64,000 bases of DNA from Alkaliphilus sp. B6464 (GCF_018141165.1 NZ_CP058557.1:2914001-2978000), one strand, 5' to 3'; shown: positions 28,649-37,980, counted from the stretch's first letter. A program made the numbers and translations. Notes: generated by a model not told the origin, from the letters alone.

Positions 28649-30715
28649 TTATTTTCCGGTTGCTGCATTTATTCCAGCAATGCGTCCAAAAACAAATATA
28701 TCAGTAATAGCATTTCCTCCAAGTCTGTTACCAGCATGGATTCCACCTGTAACTTCTCCTGCTGCCCATAGACCTTGAATAATATTTCCATCTTCATTTA
28801 TAACACGAGCTTCCGTATCAATAACTACCCCACCCATTGTATGGTGAAGCGAAGCTTTTCTTGGGCTTATAGCAATTCCAACATTATCATTAGACTCTAT
28901 ATACTCAAGGTCAATAGCTCCGGATATAACATCCTTACCAAAATCTTCGTCTTTTTGAGCTGCTACATAGCTGTTATATTTTTCGATTGTAGTACGTAAT
29001 TGCTCTTCCGTAAATGCAGGAGCAACACCTGCAGCAGAAGTTTTACTAGCTTCTGCTAACTCAGCAAGGGTTTTGCCGTACCATATATGCCCGCCTTCAA
29101 CCATCTTTGCGATACTTTCATCATATTCAACTCCCTTTAAAAGCTCAGCAGGATTTCCAACATCCCCTCTACCTGCGTAGATAATATGGAAAATACCATC
29201 TTTAAGAGTTAATGAAGCTTTAGCAAGAACATCACGTTCTGCATATTCATCTACAAACCGATTTCCGTTACTATCAATCCAAATCTGTTCTGCTGCATCA
29301 CCCCAAATACCATCTGTCATGGTTCCCTTAACTGGAGATGCAGAAGGCATCATCTGTGCAACTTCCATACCGGTTACATCAGCGCCGATTGCTTGTGCCA
29401 TTACAATTCCATCACCTTCGAGAGTACCCATATTCGTTGATAAAGTTCTATCTGAAAGGTCATCTCCCCAATATTTATCATAGCTCTTAACCATTGCCGC
29501 ATTTGCGCTGTATCCACCAGTAGCAAGAACGACACCCTTAGTTGTATTTATAGTAATTTGCGTACCATCTGTTTGCTCAGCTTTTGCACCGACTACCTTA
29601 CCTGATGCGTCTACTAAGAGTTCAGTACCTCTAGTTTCTGTATATATAGTAACACCTTTTTCCCTTGCTACTTTCTCAAGTTGAGGAATACGTTCAGCAC
29701 CAGACATAAAGCCGTGAGTCCTTGGCCACATAGCTCCAAGAACTGTACCTGTTCCAGGATGTCCGCCGTATTGAGCACTAGCACCATAGGATGCCTCAAG
29801 ACCAACTTGTCCCATCCACGCAAAGGCATCAAGCGCATCAGCAGCAAACTTTCTTGCCAGTTCAATTCTTGGAGCAATCCAATCCCCATCTGTTAATTCA
29901 CGAAGTCCTCCTGTATAAACATGCCACATATGTAATGCTACAGAGTCAAAACCAGGCATGTCAACGCCAGCCTCTTTTCCACGGTTTTCTGCATAAAACT
30001 CATTGATATCCGCTTTAAGCTCTGCCAATACTTCCTGCCACTCAGGATAAGTATCAAATCTCAACTTTGGATCTGCTTGGTCTAGTGCAAGGTATCCATC
30101 TAATGTATCTTTTTGAGCTTTGGACAATATCATTGTGTTCTTTTGTGCTTCAATATCAACAGCATTGTATGCCGCGCCTGCCATCATTGTATTTCCACCT
30201 AATACAGAGCCTTTTTCAATAAGGATAACGTTAGCGCCTTGTTCAACCGCATTAACTGCCGCTGCCAGACCGGCTCCTCCTCCTCCCATTACAAGAACAT
30301 CTGTCTCCCATGTCTGAGGCTCCTTAGGTGTAGCAACTACTTTATTTGCCTTTAGAGCGTCAATATCTAAGCCAGCTGCTTTAGCAGCATTCGTAACCGC
30401 ATTAATAATAGCATAGCTAGTTAAAGTTGCTCCGGTTACAATATCTACAGATAGGCTTTGATTTTCGATGATCTGAGTTGGTATACGTTCAAATGCTACC
30501 ACTGTAACATTCGGTGTTTCAGAATTCTCCTTAAAGTCAATGTCCGCAATTTTACCGTCTTCAACAGTTATACTTACAGTTATTGGACCCTGCATACCAG
30601 CCGCAGTACCTTCATAGCTGCCGTTAATAAGTATAGTTGCCACCTCCTTGGTACATCCAACAAATGTAAAAATAATCATGCAAATACAAACTAGTAATGA
30701 AATAAGCTTCTTCAT
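28649..30715 (-). CDS. FAD-dependent fumarate/urocanate reductase-like lipoprotein with FMN-binding domain
   Basis: A 688-residue protein. A lipoprotein signal ends at F-V-G-C (C21), so it is outside the membrane. Residues about 35-115 form an FMN-binding domain with the covalent-FMN motif V-T-G-A-T-L-T-S. From about 135 follows the FAD-binding flavocytochrome-c fold with V-L-V-M-G-G-G-G-A-G-L-A-A-A and, near the end, G-L-W-A-A-G-E-V-T-G-G-I-H. Relatives reduce fumarate, urocanate or similar enoates as anaerobic electron acceptors. No cytochrome domain. GGAGGAG precedes the ATG. Confidence 0.88.
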   Translation of the reverse strand: MKKLISLLVCICMIIFTFVGCTKEVATILINGSYEGTAAGMQGPITVSITVEDGKIADIDFKENSETPNVTVVAFERIPTQIIENQSLSVDIVTGATLTSYAIINAVTNAAKAAGLDIDALKANKVVATPKEPQTWETDVLVMGGGGAGLAAAVNAVEQGANVILIEKGSVLGGNTMMAGAAYNAVDIEAQKNTMILSKAQKDTLDGYLALDQADPKLRFDTYPEWQEVLAELKADINEFYAENRGKEAGVDMPGFDSVALHMWHVYTGGLRELTDGDWIAPRIELARKFAADALDAFAWMGQVGLEASYGASAQYGGHPGTGTVLGAMWPRTHGFMSGAERIPQLEKVAREKGVTIYTETRGTELLVDASGKVVGAKAEQTDGTQITINTTKGVVLATGGYSANAAMVKSYDKYWGDDLSDRTLSTNMGTLEGDGIVMAQAIGADVTGMEVAQMMPSASPVKGTMTDGIWGDAAEQIWIDSNGNRFVDEYAERDVLAKASLTLKDGIFHIIYAGRGDVGNPAELLKGVEYDESIAKMVEGGHIWYGKTLAELAEASKTSAAGVAPAFTEEQLRTTIEKYNSYVAAQKDEDFGKDVISGAIDLEYIESNDNVGIAISPRKASLHHTMGGVVIDTEARVINEDGNIIQGLWAAGEVTGGIHAGNRLGGNAITDIFVFGRIAGINAATGK

Positions 30716-30769
30716 TTTTTCTCCTCCGATCTTAAATTAGTAATCTCTCAAAAACTTCGAGGGCCTTAT

Positions 30770-31075
30770 TTATTCTGGTTCAAGGGTTCAGCATTTCTAC
30801 ATCACCGCAGGCCTGAACAATGCAGTCTCTAACAGCTTCCTGATAATGTTAATTGCAATGGTTGCACCGCTAACACTGTCGAAAGCTAATGTATGATCTT
30901 TAATTACTTCACCATGTATTAGCTCCAGTGCCGAATCTGTCAAGAGTGGGGTTTCCATATGCTCAGCCACTACAATTTGTGTTATAGCACTTGCTGAGAA
31001 AGCATTTCAACTTTAAGCGAACCATCTTATCGCTTTATTAATAAATTAACATCAATTATTTTTATAGCTGCTGTG
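30770..31075 (-). pseudogene. Remnant of an FMN-binding domain gene
   Basis: On the minus strand, shifted frames read I-T-Q-I-V-V-A-E-H and D-S-V-S-G-A-T-I-A, the latter being an FMN-attachment-like S-G-A-T motif, followed by a stop. No start or ribosome site is left. It looks like a decayed relative of the FMN-binding part of the neighbouring reductase. Sequence from 31076 to 31524 holds no recognisable gene. Confidence 0.6.
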
Positions 31076-31527
31076 TTCTTTTCCTTCTACCACTACATAG
31101 ACACGATTTGGCAAACAAACAGTAATATTCCTTACTCTCCACTTAAGCCCAAACTGTATATATACTTGATCTGGACACTCTGCTTCTATCACTTCAATAC
31201 CTTAATAATGTATTTTTTTGACACTGCAGCTTTTTTAAATCAGCCCATGATATAAGCTGCATAAGGGTCTTTTAGGTATCAATGTATTCAAGGCGCACAC
31301 CTGATTCGGCAAATCGTAGTCATCTATACCCCAAGAACCAATGTGGTTAGGTTGTTAAAAATTTTGTTATAAAAACACTTCCTTTCTTGATTTTTTTGAC
31401 TTCGATTAAATTTTAACACATTTAGAGCAGCATATTGATTAAACAGTTATTAAAATTTTATAGTGTTTTTTGATTTTAAAAGGAAAAATATTACTATTGA
31501 TAAGCAATTATATTGCCTAATGCATAA

Positions 31528-31567
31528 AAAATCCCTAAAAATGCGCAATGAGCATTTTTAAGGATTA
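31528..31567 (-). terminator. Terminator of the response regulator gene
   Basis: AATCCTTAAAAATGC pairs with GCATTTTTAGGGATT on the minus strand, followed by TTTTTATG. Confidence 0.8.
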
Positions 31568-31689
31568 AGAAATCTTAATATTTATTCTGTTTAAATTAAT
31601 ATGTTTTTAATTTGTAGTTTCCTCTAATAGGGACGTTAAATTATCTCTTCCAACTCCCTGAAGATAAGTATGATATTTCATATTTAAAC

Positions 31690-32385
31690 TTAATTAGCTT
31701 TTCCCTTAGGGTCAAAATAGTATCCTTGTCCCCACTCCATTTTCAAAAATCTAGGGCTGTTCGCATCTTCTTCAATTTTTTTTCTAATATTGTGTATATG
31801 AACAATTACAGTTCGTGCATCCCCGCAGCTTTTTACCCCCCAAATTTTATAATATAATTCTTTAGGGGTATAATATTTTCCTGGATTTATCATTAAGAAT
31901 GACAATATCTTAAATTCAGTGGAAGATAATTTTAATTCATCTTCATCCTTAACGACAATATGACGGTTTGCATCTAATTTAAAACCTGTACATTCTAAAA
32001 TATTCTTAGCTTTATTGGACAATTTGTTCGCCCTTCGCAAATTTGCTTTTATTCGTGCCTCAAGAATTTTATTATCAAAAGGCTTTACTATAAAATCGTC
32101 TCCTCCCCGCTCTAAAGCTTGAACAATTGTATCACTACAGTCAAGGCAGGAAATAAAAATAATAGGACAATCATGCCACTCTGTCAATCTGGAACAAAGG
32201 TCAACACCATTAACGTCTGGCAGTAAAATATCAAGGAGTATAACATCAAATTTATCCCTTGCATTTGCATAGGCTTCGCTGCCTGTTTCGGCCCAAATTA
32301 CTTCATATGTCTCAGCTTGTTCAAGGTAGTAGAGGATTATCTTTGCTACTAATGGATCATCTTCAATTAAAAGAACCTTTATCAT
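31690..32385 (-). CDS. OmpR-family response regulator
   Basis: A 231-residue two-domain regulator. The receiver (1-120) has E-D-D near residue 8-10, the phospho-acceptor in I-L-L-D-I-L-L-P-D near 53, and V-K-P-F near 100. The C-terminal OmpR winged helix follows (S-S-T-E-F-K-I-L, G-D-A-R-T-V-I-V-H-I-H-N-I-R-K-K-I). GGGGGTGAAATT precedes the ATG. It lies divergent to a histidine kinase gene, which is the likely partner. A direct repeat in the shared region may be its binding site. Confidence 0.92.
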   Translation of the reverse strand: MIKVLLIEDDPLVAKIILYYLEQAETYEVIWAETGSEAYANARDKFDVILLDILLPDVNGVDLCSRLTEWHDCPIIFISCLDCSDTIVQALERGGDDFIVKPFDNKILEARIKANLRRANKLSNKAKNILECTGFKLDANRHIVVKDEDELKLSSTEFKILSFLMINPGKYYTPKELYYKIWGVKSCGDARTVIVHIHNIRKKIEEDANSPRFLKMEWGQGYYFDPKGKAN

Positions 32386-32490
32386 ATAATTTCACCCCCT
32401 AAATCAATATTACCTTAATTTTTACTATTTGGACAAGGTTATTTATGTGTTTTGCAACTAAAAAATGCATAGTATAGCTTCCTATTCTGT

Positions 32491-32528
32491 AAATATTTGA
32501 TATACTTTTAAATATTTGATATACTTTT
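32491..32528. promoter_or_regulatory. 19 bp tandem direct repeat in the two-component intergenic region
   Basis: AAATATTTGATATACTTTT occurs twice head to tail (32491-32509 and 32510-32528). Paired direct repeats are the usual binding sites of OmpR-type regulators, so this is a candidate autoregulatory site for the divergent genes. Confidence 0.6.
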
Positions 32529-32706
32529 GTCAAGGCACTTTCAACATTACTTTCATCCCCCTCGTTATTTCTTCGCAAATTCAACGATAAGGGTAGCGGT
32601 AGCAGATCTCCCCATTTTAAAGTATACCGTAAACAGATATTCAGACTATCTTGACAGACGTAATAGCTACATAATTATTATTAAGAGAACAAATAGGGGA
32701 ATACAT

Positions 32707-34497
32707 ATGAAAAGAGATTATTTTAAAGCAATACTTGTATTTATAATAATATTTAGCCTAATTTTCTTTATAGGTATAAAAATAAATAATAGCTTTGGTG
32801 ATTTAAAAAGCGGTGACACATTTTCTGATAAGGCAAAGAACAATATATATTGTCTTACAAATTATGATTGGGATTCAAAAACTAATACGTATTACTTTGA
32901 CTTAGTTAGAAAAAATGAAGATCAACAATTGGTACTTATCTATGGAAAATTGCCATCAGAAGTTTTAATAAACGATACTATTCTAAAGGAATCTTCATTC
33001 TTTTCAAGACTATTACTTAGCTCCGATTGGTTTATAGATAACAAAATCAGAGTGGTTTTTAATACAAGTATGAATCCCTATAATACTCCTATATATGTAA
33101 CCACCACATCTAGTGCTGAAACTGCACTTTCAACCTTTAATATGACATTTGCTTTCAGCCTTGGAATAACATTTTTAATGTCTATATATGGACTCTCCCT
33201 TTATCGCCGTAAACAAACAGAAAAATACCTATTATGGTTTGCTATATACACCGGTGCATTGACCTTATGGAGTGCTCTTCCACTATTTGTTGGTACAAGT
33301 ATGAATTTCTTAAGATACTATGTTTTTGCCTGGTGCGTAATTCTAGATATTGTTATATGCTTTAAAATCTTTGATATTAAGCTTCCTGGACGTTTTAACA
33401 TACTTCTGAGTATAAGGGGAGTTATTTCTGTTTTAGTGTTATGGTCAATTATGGAAAGTATTTTTCCTAAATTGCACAGTGAAATTTATGTTTATAGCTT
33501 GCTCTTATTTTCCATTGGAGTTCTCACATACGCCCACGCTAATAGACGAAAGGGAGCATGGCTATTGATTTCAGGCCATGCTTTAAGCCTAGGATTACGT
33601 ATGGTTATACCCTTATCTTCTCTTTCATCATCAAGTGTAAGCTATCCTTTGCGTGCCTTGCAATTTTCAAAACTTTTTAATATTCCATTTGCCTTTTGCT
33701 GTATGTTATTAATAAATCATATTTTCGCTGAAAAATTTGCTGAAGCTGAAATCCTTACTAAAGAATTAGAACAAATAAACCAGAATCTAGATAAAAAAGT
33801 TTTGGAAGGTAACCAGGCTTTGCAAGAACAGATGACACGTCGGCATAGTCTTATGATGAATATCTTTCATGATTTACGCACTCCATTATTTGTTATGCAA
33901 GGCTGTACTCAAAAAATTACTAAACAGCCAGAACTACTCGATACGGAATTACCAATAATAAGGGAAAGATTAGATTTTACAAAACATCTAGTTGAAGATT
34001 TATTTTTAATGGCCAAACTTGAGGATAAGCAAGTAATTCTCGAGACAGATCGGGTTCCTATCACAGACCTAATTAAAAATGTTATAAGTGCGTGTAGTAT
34101 AGAGGGAGAAAGTAAAAACATTTATATAAAGGCAGAGTTGAAATGTGATTGCATTACTTGGGGAGATGAGTATCGTCTTAAACAGGCATTTCAAAATCTT
34201 CTCCTAAATGCAATATACTATACAAAACCAAATGGCAAGGTATATGTATCTTTAAAAAAGGAAAGAAATACAGCCATTATATCCTTTACAGATACAGGTA
34301 TTGGAATATCTCCACAGGATATAGATAAAATATTTGGCAGATATTATCGTATTAGTAGTAAAGAAAAGCACAAATCAACCGGCTTAGGACTTTCCATTGC
34401 ACAAGAAATTATACAACAACATCAGGGAAGCATTAGCGTTGATAGTCAATTAGGATTCGGTACAACTTTCACAGTTCACCTACCCATAATCTCTTAA
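32707..34497 (+). CDS. Membrane sensor histidine kinase (7TM-type sensor)
   Basis: AGGGGA before the ATG at 32707 and the signal-like K-R-D-Y-F-K-A-I-L-V-F start favour this over the long upstream frame, giving 596 residues. After one N-terminal helix comes an extracellular domain (about 30-140), then about seven membrane helices (about 145-355) as in 7TMR-DISM kinases, then a coiled coil. The kinase core has F-H-D-L-R-T-P with H388, N-L-L-L-N-A, D-T-G-I-G and G-L-G-L-S boxes. The signal is unknown; the divergent OmpR regulator is the likely partner. Confidence 0.88.
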   Translation: MKRDYFKAILVFIIIFSLIFFIGIKINNSFGDLKSGDTFSDKAKNNIYCLTNYDWDSKTNTYYFDLVRKNEDQQLVLIYGKLPSEVLINDTILKESSFFSRLLLSSDWFIDNKIRVVFNTSMNPYNTPIYVTTTSSAETALSTFNMTFAFSLGITFLMSIYGLSLYRRKQTEKYLLWFAIYTGALTLWSALPLFVGTSMNFLRYYVFAWCVILDIVICFKIFDIKLPGRFNILLSIRGVISVLVLWSIMESIFPKLHSEIYVYSLLLFSIGVLTYAHANRRKGAWLLISGHALSLGLRMVIPLSSLSSSSVSYPLRALQFSKLFNIPFAFCCMLLINHIFAEKFAEAEILTKELEQINQNLDKKVLEGNQALQEQMTRRHSLMMNIFHDLRTPLFVMQGCTQKITKQPELLDTELPIIRERLDFTKHLVEDLFLMAKLEDKQVILETDRVPITDLIKNVISACSIEGESKNIYIKAELKCDCITWGDEYRLKQAFQNLLLNAIYYTKPNGKVYVSLKKERNTAIISFTDTGIGISPQDIDKIFGRYYRISSKEKHKSTGLGLSIAQEIIQQHQGSISVDSQLGFGTTFTVHLPIIS

Positions 34498-34500
34498 CTA

Positions 34501-34542
34501 AAAGCAAGTTCCAAACCGCCCCAGTTTGCAACTTGCTTTTTT
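34501..34542 (+). terminator. Terminator of the histidine kinase gene
   Basis: AAGCAAGTT-C-CAAAC pairs with GTTTG-C-AACTTGCTT, one mismatch, followed by TTTTTT. Confidence 0.88.
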
Positions 34543-34550
34543 CATACAAA

Positions 34551-34585
34551 AAAAGGTGACTAAAGCAAGGGTTTTATCACCTTAT
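34551..34585. repeat. Divergent hairpin preceding repeat copy 2
   Basis: AAGGTGACTAAA and GTTTTATCACCTT form a hairpin in the position held by the AGGGTACTATTTCTT hairpin in other copies. The sequence differs, so family membership is tentative. Confidence 0.4.
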
Positions 34586-34660
34586 GCGTAAAATATAACC
34601 GTCCTGAATATCCCAATGCTATATCTACACTATTTCTATTACTATTTTGTAGTCATATGC

Positions 34661-34920
34661 TTAACAGCCACATGAATTACACAGCACACTCTGTTATCTT
34701 ATACCAACGCTATAGAGAGCAATCATTTTTGGTTATACATCTAGGTTTATGTGTATACGTCTCCAATTAAATCGGAGGACGTTGTAAATTACTAGAGATG
34801 ACGTAGTGATGCATGAGTGGCAGCTATCATAATAGACCAATGGCTGTTTTTTCACATTATGGGACACTTCGTGTAATTCATAAATTGTATGGCTGCTCTG
34901 ACTAACCGCACAAAATATAA
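34661..34920. repeat. Dispersed intergenic repeat, copy 2
   Basis: Carries left arm (AGCCACATGAATTACACAGCAC), TTATACCAACGCTATAGAGAGCAATCAT, the conserved core to GATGCATG, and the longest right tail, ending ACCGCACAAAATATAA. On the minus strand the core tail reads A-T-H-A-S-L-R-H-L-stop. Confidence 0.85.
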
Positions 34921-34956
34921 AAGAAGCGTCTTAAGTTTATAAGTCATTACATTGAT

Positions 34957-35181
34957 TTATTCTTTATTTTTATTGTAATTCATTACTGCACCTATGATTA
35001 TTCCAAAAAGCATTCCAAATGCAGGCCCAAGAGCCATAACTATCGGAAATATACTATCTCCTATTAATCCAAATACAAGTCCAATAACTATCGAAAATAA
35101 ACTGCCTCCTAATAATCCAAATCCCACTCCAAAACTCACATAGGAATTATTATCTTTATTAATATTATTTTTGTCAAACAT
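34957..35181 (-). CDS. Small two-helix membrane protein
   Basis: A 74-residue protein behind AAGGAG. A polar start (residues 1-14) is followed by two glycine-rich transmembrane helices (about 15-40 and 45-68; G-F-G-L-L-G-G, F-G-L-I-G-D, F-G-M-L-F-G-I-I-I-G) and a charged tail. The G-x3-G spacing suggests helix packing. No family recognised. It sits alone next to repeat copy 2. Confidence 0.6.
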   Translation of the reverse strand: MFDKNNINKDNNSYVSFGVGFGLLGGSLFSIVIGLVFGLIGDSIFPIVMALGPAFGMLFGIIIGAVMNYNKNKE

Positions 35182-35296
35182 ATTTAATCGACTCCTTCTG
35201 ACCTTAACTTTTGCTACTGCACATAAATATACTGTTTTGTTGTATTATAAGAAAATTATGGACTAATATATCTGATTGTCGATGTCCTTGGACAAG

Positions 35297-35737
35297 CTAC
35301 TTATTTTCTAATCTCCTATTACATTGGTGTAAATCTTGAGCATCTGAGTAGTGTCTAAGGAATCTATTTGATAAGTCTTCGTCTTTGCTTAAAAATATAG
35401 TATAACTGCTATCAACGCAAATAATTTCAGCAATAGCCAGAGGATGCTGTGTATGAACATCTTCTCCTCCATATTTCCATCCTCCATCAATTGTAGGTAT
35501 TACAGACAAATTAGTAATGTCTATATCTATAGATTTATCAAAAGCAGATAAAATCCCCCAAATAAACTGAATTTTATTATGTGTAACGATATCAGTGAGT
35601 TCATCTCCTGATAACAATATAATTTTTTCTTTAAAAATGTCCGAATAAGCCTCATGCTCAGTAATTAGCCAATTAGATTCTCGCTGCCGACCTTCTAAGG
35701 CATCAAATATGAGTTTTATATCTGTATGCAAAGGCAT
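35297..35737 (-). CDS. Hypothetical protein, 146 residues
   Basis: A soluble acidic protein with N-W-L-I-T-E-H near residue 22, W-G-I-L-S-A-F near 60 and D-G-G-W-K-Y-G-G-E-D near 85. I do not recognise the family. The composition and isolated position resemble immunity-like or housekeeping-accessory proteins, but no toxin gene lies nearby and no role is assigned. Confidence 0.55.
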   Translation of the reverse strand: MPLHTDIKLIFDALEGRQRESNWLITEHEAYSDIFKEKIILLSGDELTDIVTHNKIQFIWGILSAFDKSIDIDITNLSVIPTIDGGWKYGGEDVHTQHPLAIAEIICVDSSYTIFLSKDEDLSNRFLRHYSDAQDLHQCNRRLENK

Positions 35738-35868
35738 TTGTGAGGAATCTTTTATTATTAAGTTCTTATTTCACCTCCAAAATTTCATTAATTATATTAA
35801 TTCATAATATCCTACTAATATTCATTATAGCATGTTTTTCTATAGGCCCACCTAATGAATAACAAAAC

Positions 35869-36152
35869 AGGGTACTGCCTCTTAAAAATAAGTGACAATA
35901 CCCTATTCCAATATTTATTTTGCCTTACTTCCATTGGTCTCTGTTGATAATAGCCGCATGAATTACAACACACCCCGTTATCTTATACCAACGCTATAGG
36001 GAGCAATCATTTTTAGTTATACATCTAGGTTTATGTGTATACGTCTTCAATTAAATTGGAGGACGTTGTCAATTAGTGAGGATGACGTAGTGATGCATGT
36101 GCTACCGCTATCAAACTAGAGCAATCACATTTTTTACTATTATGGAACACTG
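35869..36152. repeat. Dispersed intergenic repeat, copy 3 (hairpin, left arm, core, short tail)
   Basis: Begins with hairpin CAGGGTACTGCCTCTT / AAGTGACAATACCCT (35869-35904). From 35950 it has AGCCGCATGAATTACAACACAC, the core with CATCTAGGTTTATGTGTATACG, and GATGACGTAGTGATGCATG, ending at TATGGAACAC. The minus strand reads A-V-A-H-A-S-L-R-H-P-H-stop. Confidence 0.85.
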
Positions 36153-36197
36153 CTATACGATAGGATTATATCCGTATAAACTCCTTATACAAATAGA

Positions 36198-36677
36198 TTA
36201 AATAGTATTCATCACTTGAGCAAATTTATGTATATTATTCTCCAATATATTAGATTTATTTGACGTCACCTTTGATACCTTCTTTACTATTATCTTTTCC
36301 ATAAAGTTCATTTTATCAAAGATAAATTCTCCCCCAAAATGTTCCTTTACATCTGTAATTCTAATGAGCTCAGGATTAAAGTTTTGACTAAATTCAGTAT
36401 TGATTATTTCTCCTTCTTGCATTCCACAAATAAATAACCCTATTCGTTTTTCTGTTAATTTATCTAAGTTCTTTGAACAGAACTCTCTTACTTCCTTTTG
36501 TATTTTACCAATATATATTGACCCGCCAATAATAATCTTTTCATATTTTGAAATATCAATATCGCTTACCCTTTTTAAATTAATTATGTCTACTTTACCA
36601 ATAAGCTCTTTAGACAATAATTCTGCACATTTTTCTGCACATCCATATTTGCTTGCATACACTATCAAAGTATTCAT
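36198..36677 (-). CDS. Flavodoxin-domain protein (HemG-like family)
   Basis: A 159-residue flavodoxin-fold protein. The FMN phosphate loop is V-Y-A-S-K-Y-G-C-A-E-K at residues 6-16, and I-I-G-G-S-I-Y-I-G-K lies near 50. It resembles clostridial flavodoxin-like/protoporphyrinogen-oxidase-type proteins; heme synthesis is not implied here. GAGGTGAC before ATG. Third gene of a TetR-FMN protein-flavodoxin operon, 21 bases after the FMN-binding gene, so a small redox role is likely. Confidence 0.82.
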   Translation of the reverse strand: MNTLIVYASKYGCAEKCAELLSKELIGKVDIINLKRVSDIDISKYEKIIIGGSIYIGKIQKEVREFCSKNLDKLTEKRIGLFICGMQEGEIINTEFSQNFNPELIRITDVKEHFGGEFIFDKMNFMEKIIVKKVSKVTSNKSNILENNIHKFAQVMNTI

Positions 36678-36698
36678 TTAGTCACCTCACATTTCATT

Positions 36699-37085
36699 TT
36701 AATTATTTAACGCATTTTCTATTGATTTAAGATATGCTTTAGATGTCACTGTAGCCTGAGATACCGCATCTACTTTAGTATTCTGTGTTTCTATAACCTT
36801 ACGGAATAACTCATCACTTACACCAGACTTTACAAAAGTAACATCATCTACTATATTAATTTCTGTAATTTTATGGTCCTTTACTGTAACACTAAGTTTG
36901 TTTGACCATCTTCCAGCATCATATTTCCCATTATATATCCCATCATTTAAACCTGATATTCTTATTCCGTTTAGTTTAACTTCACCTCCTCCTTTAAGTC
37001 CACGAGACAGATAAAATATTCCACTTGCACAAACCAATATAAATATAAATATTATTGAGATTAGTATTTTTAATATGGACTTCAA
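36699..37085 (-). CDS. Membrane-anchored FMN-binding domain protein
   Basis: A 128-residue protein with an N-terminal membrane helix (about 5-25) and an extracytoplasmic FMN-binding domain. The flavin-attachment region reads V-D-A-V-S-Q-A-T-V-T-S near residue 106-116, where S-x-A-T would hold FMN. The start is TTG behind GGAGGAGAG. It lies between the TetR regulator and the flavodoxin gene. It may pass electrons across the membrane as RnfG/NqrC-like domains do; partner unknown. Confidence 0.8.
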   Translation of the reverse strand: MKSILKILISIIFIFILVCASGIFYLSRGLKGGGEVKLNGIRISGLNDGIYNGKYDAGRWSNKLSVTVKDHKITEINIVDDVTFVKSGVSDELFRKVIETQNTKVDAVSQATVTSKAYLKSIENALNN

Positions 37086-37099
37086 TTTCTCTCCTCCTT

Positions 37100-37729
37100 C
37101 TAATTGAATGTATTACCATTAGCTATTCTTAATACTATTTCCTCTGAATAAAAATTAATCAATCTTTCTCTTTGTTCATTACCAATGTCTTTTTCTATTA
37201 TGAGTTTAAAAATAAGCCCTAAAGTTGATACTACAATCATTTGAGTAGTTAATTCTATTGTATTTTCATCTATATCTTTATCCTTATATATTTCTTTTAG
37301 GCATTCGTATAGCACAAACAAAGCTTTTTTTTCTTGTGAAGCACCTTTAAATAATGAGGAAGTATGTTTTAATGCTGATTTTGATTGATTTAATTGGGCT
37401 GCTATAAATTCATCCGGCATATTTAGTGCTGCTTCTATATAATTTTTAGTCATCTGTATCAATCTTTGTTCAGGAGAGCTATCTTCCATCTTTAAAGAAG
37501 ATACTGCTGATACTATTTTTTTATAGCCTCTTTGCATTACATTGTTTAATATCTCTTCCTTATCTTTAAAATAATGATAAATAATAGAAGGAGAGTATTC
37601 AATTTTTTTAGCAATTTTTCTAATTGACAGCTTATCAAATCCCTCTGAAGCAATTATATCGCTTGCTGCTAAAAGGATAAGTTCCTTCATTTCTTCTATT
37701 TCCCGTTCTCTTCTCTTTTCTGTAGTCAT
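37100..37729 (-). CDS. TetR-family repressor
   Basis: A roughly 209-residue TetR protein. The HTH lies at about residues 15-60 (A-S-E-G-F-D-K-L-S-I-R-K-I-A-K-K and Y-S-P-S-I-I-Y-H-Y-F-K-D-K-E). AAGGAG before the ATG at 37729 is preferred to the frame start at 37756. The C-terminal ligand-binding half is variable. It heads the operon with the FMN-binding and flavodoxin genes, and a palindrome just upstream is its likely operator. Confidence 0.9.
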   Translation of the reverse strand: MTTEKRREREIEEMKELILLAASDIIASEGFDKLSIRKIAKKIEYSPSIIYHYFKDKEEILNNVMQRGYKKIVSAVSSLKMEDSSPEQRLIQMTKNYIEAALNMPDEFIAAQLNQSKSALKHTSSLFKGASQEKKALFVLYECLKEIYKDKDIDENTIELTTQMIVVSTLGLIFKLIIEKDIGNEQRERLINFYSEEIVLRIANGNTFN

Positions 37730-37746
37730 TATGTCGCTCCTTATTT

Positions 37747-37765
37747 TATTAAACAATGTTTAATA
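37747..37765 (-). promoter_or_regulatory. TetR operator palindrome
   Basis: TATTAAAC-AAT-GTTTAATA, 8 bp arms with a 3 bp spacer, lies 18 bases before the tetR start and downstream of the -10. Binding there would block the start of transcription. Confidence 0.65.
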
Positions 37766-37785
37766 ATAGAACACCGTTCAATGAA

Positions 37786-37814
37786 AATATAGCATTTAGC
37801 ATAAATATTGTCAA
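37786..37814 (-). promoter_or_regulatory. Sigma-A promoter of the tetR operon
   Basis: On the minus strand TTGACA (37814-37809), a 17 bp spacer and TATATT (37791-37786). It is close to consensus. Confidence 0.75.
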
Positions 37815-37838
37815 GATATAAAGGAAATTTAATAAAAT

Positions 37839-37879
37839 AAGGGTGCTATTTCTTAAACTTCATAAGAAATAACACCCTT
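37839..37879 (-). terminator. Palindromic repeat hairpin, probable ppdK terminator
   Basis: AAGGGTGCTATTTCTT and AAGAAATAACACCCTT (one mismatch) around a nine-base loop, followed on the minus strand by T-rich sequence. It belongs to the same hairpin repeat family as 22268 and 28416. Confidence 0.7.
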
Positions 37880-37980
37880 ACTTTATTTTACACTAAATCT
37901 TTGAAAGCTTTGATATGCAATGATTTTATAGTTTTATTAATACTATTTTTAAACTTTATTTAACTTACTCTTTATGTCTT

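Noticed and set aside
31073-31255. Open frame of 60 codons on the plus strand
   Set aside because: No ribosome site and no recognisable protein pattern; it overlaps decayed sequence on the other strand.
32399-32706. Upstream extension of the histidine kinase and a small minus-strand ORF
   Set aside because: The ribosome site and signal-like start at 32707 are clear, and the upstream sequence holds the direct repeat and promoter region.
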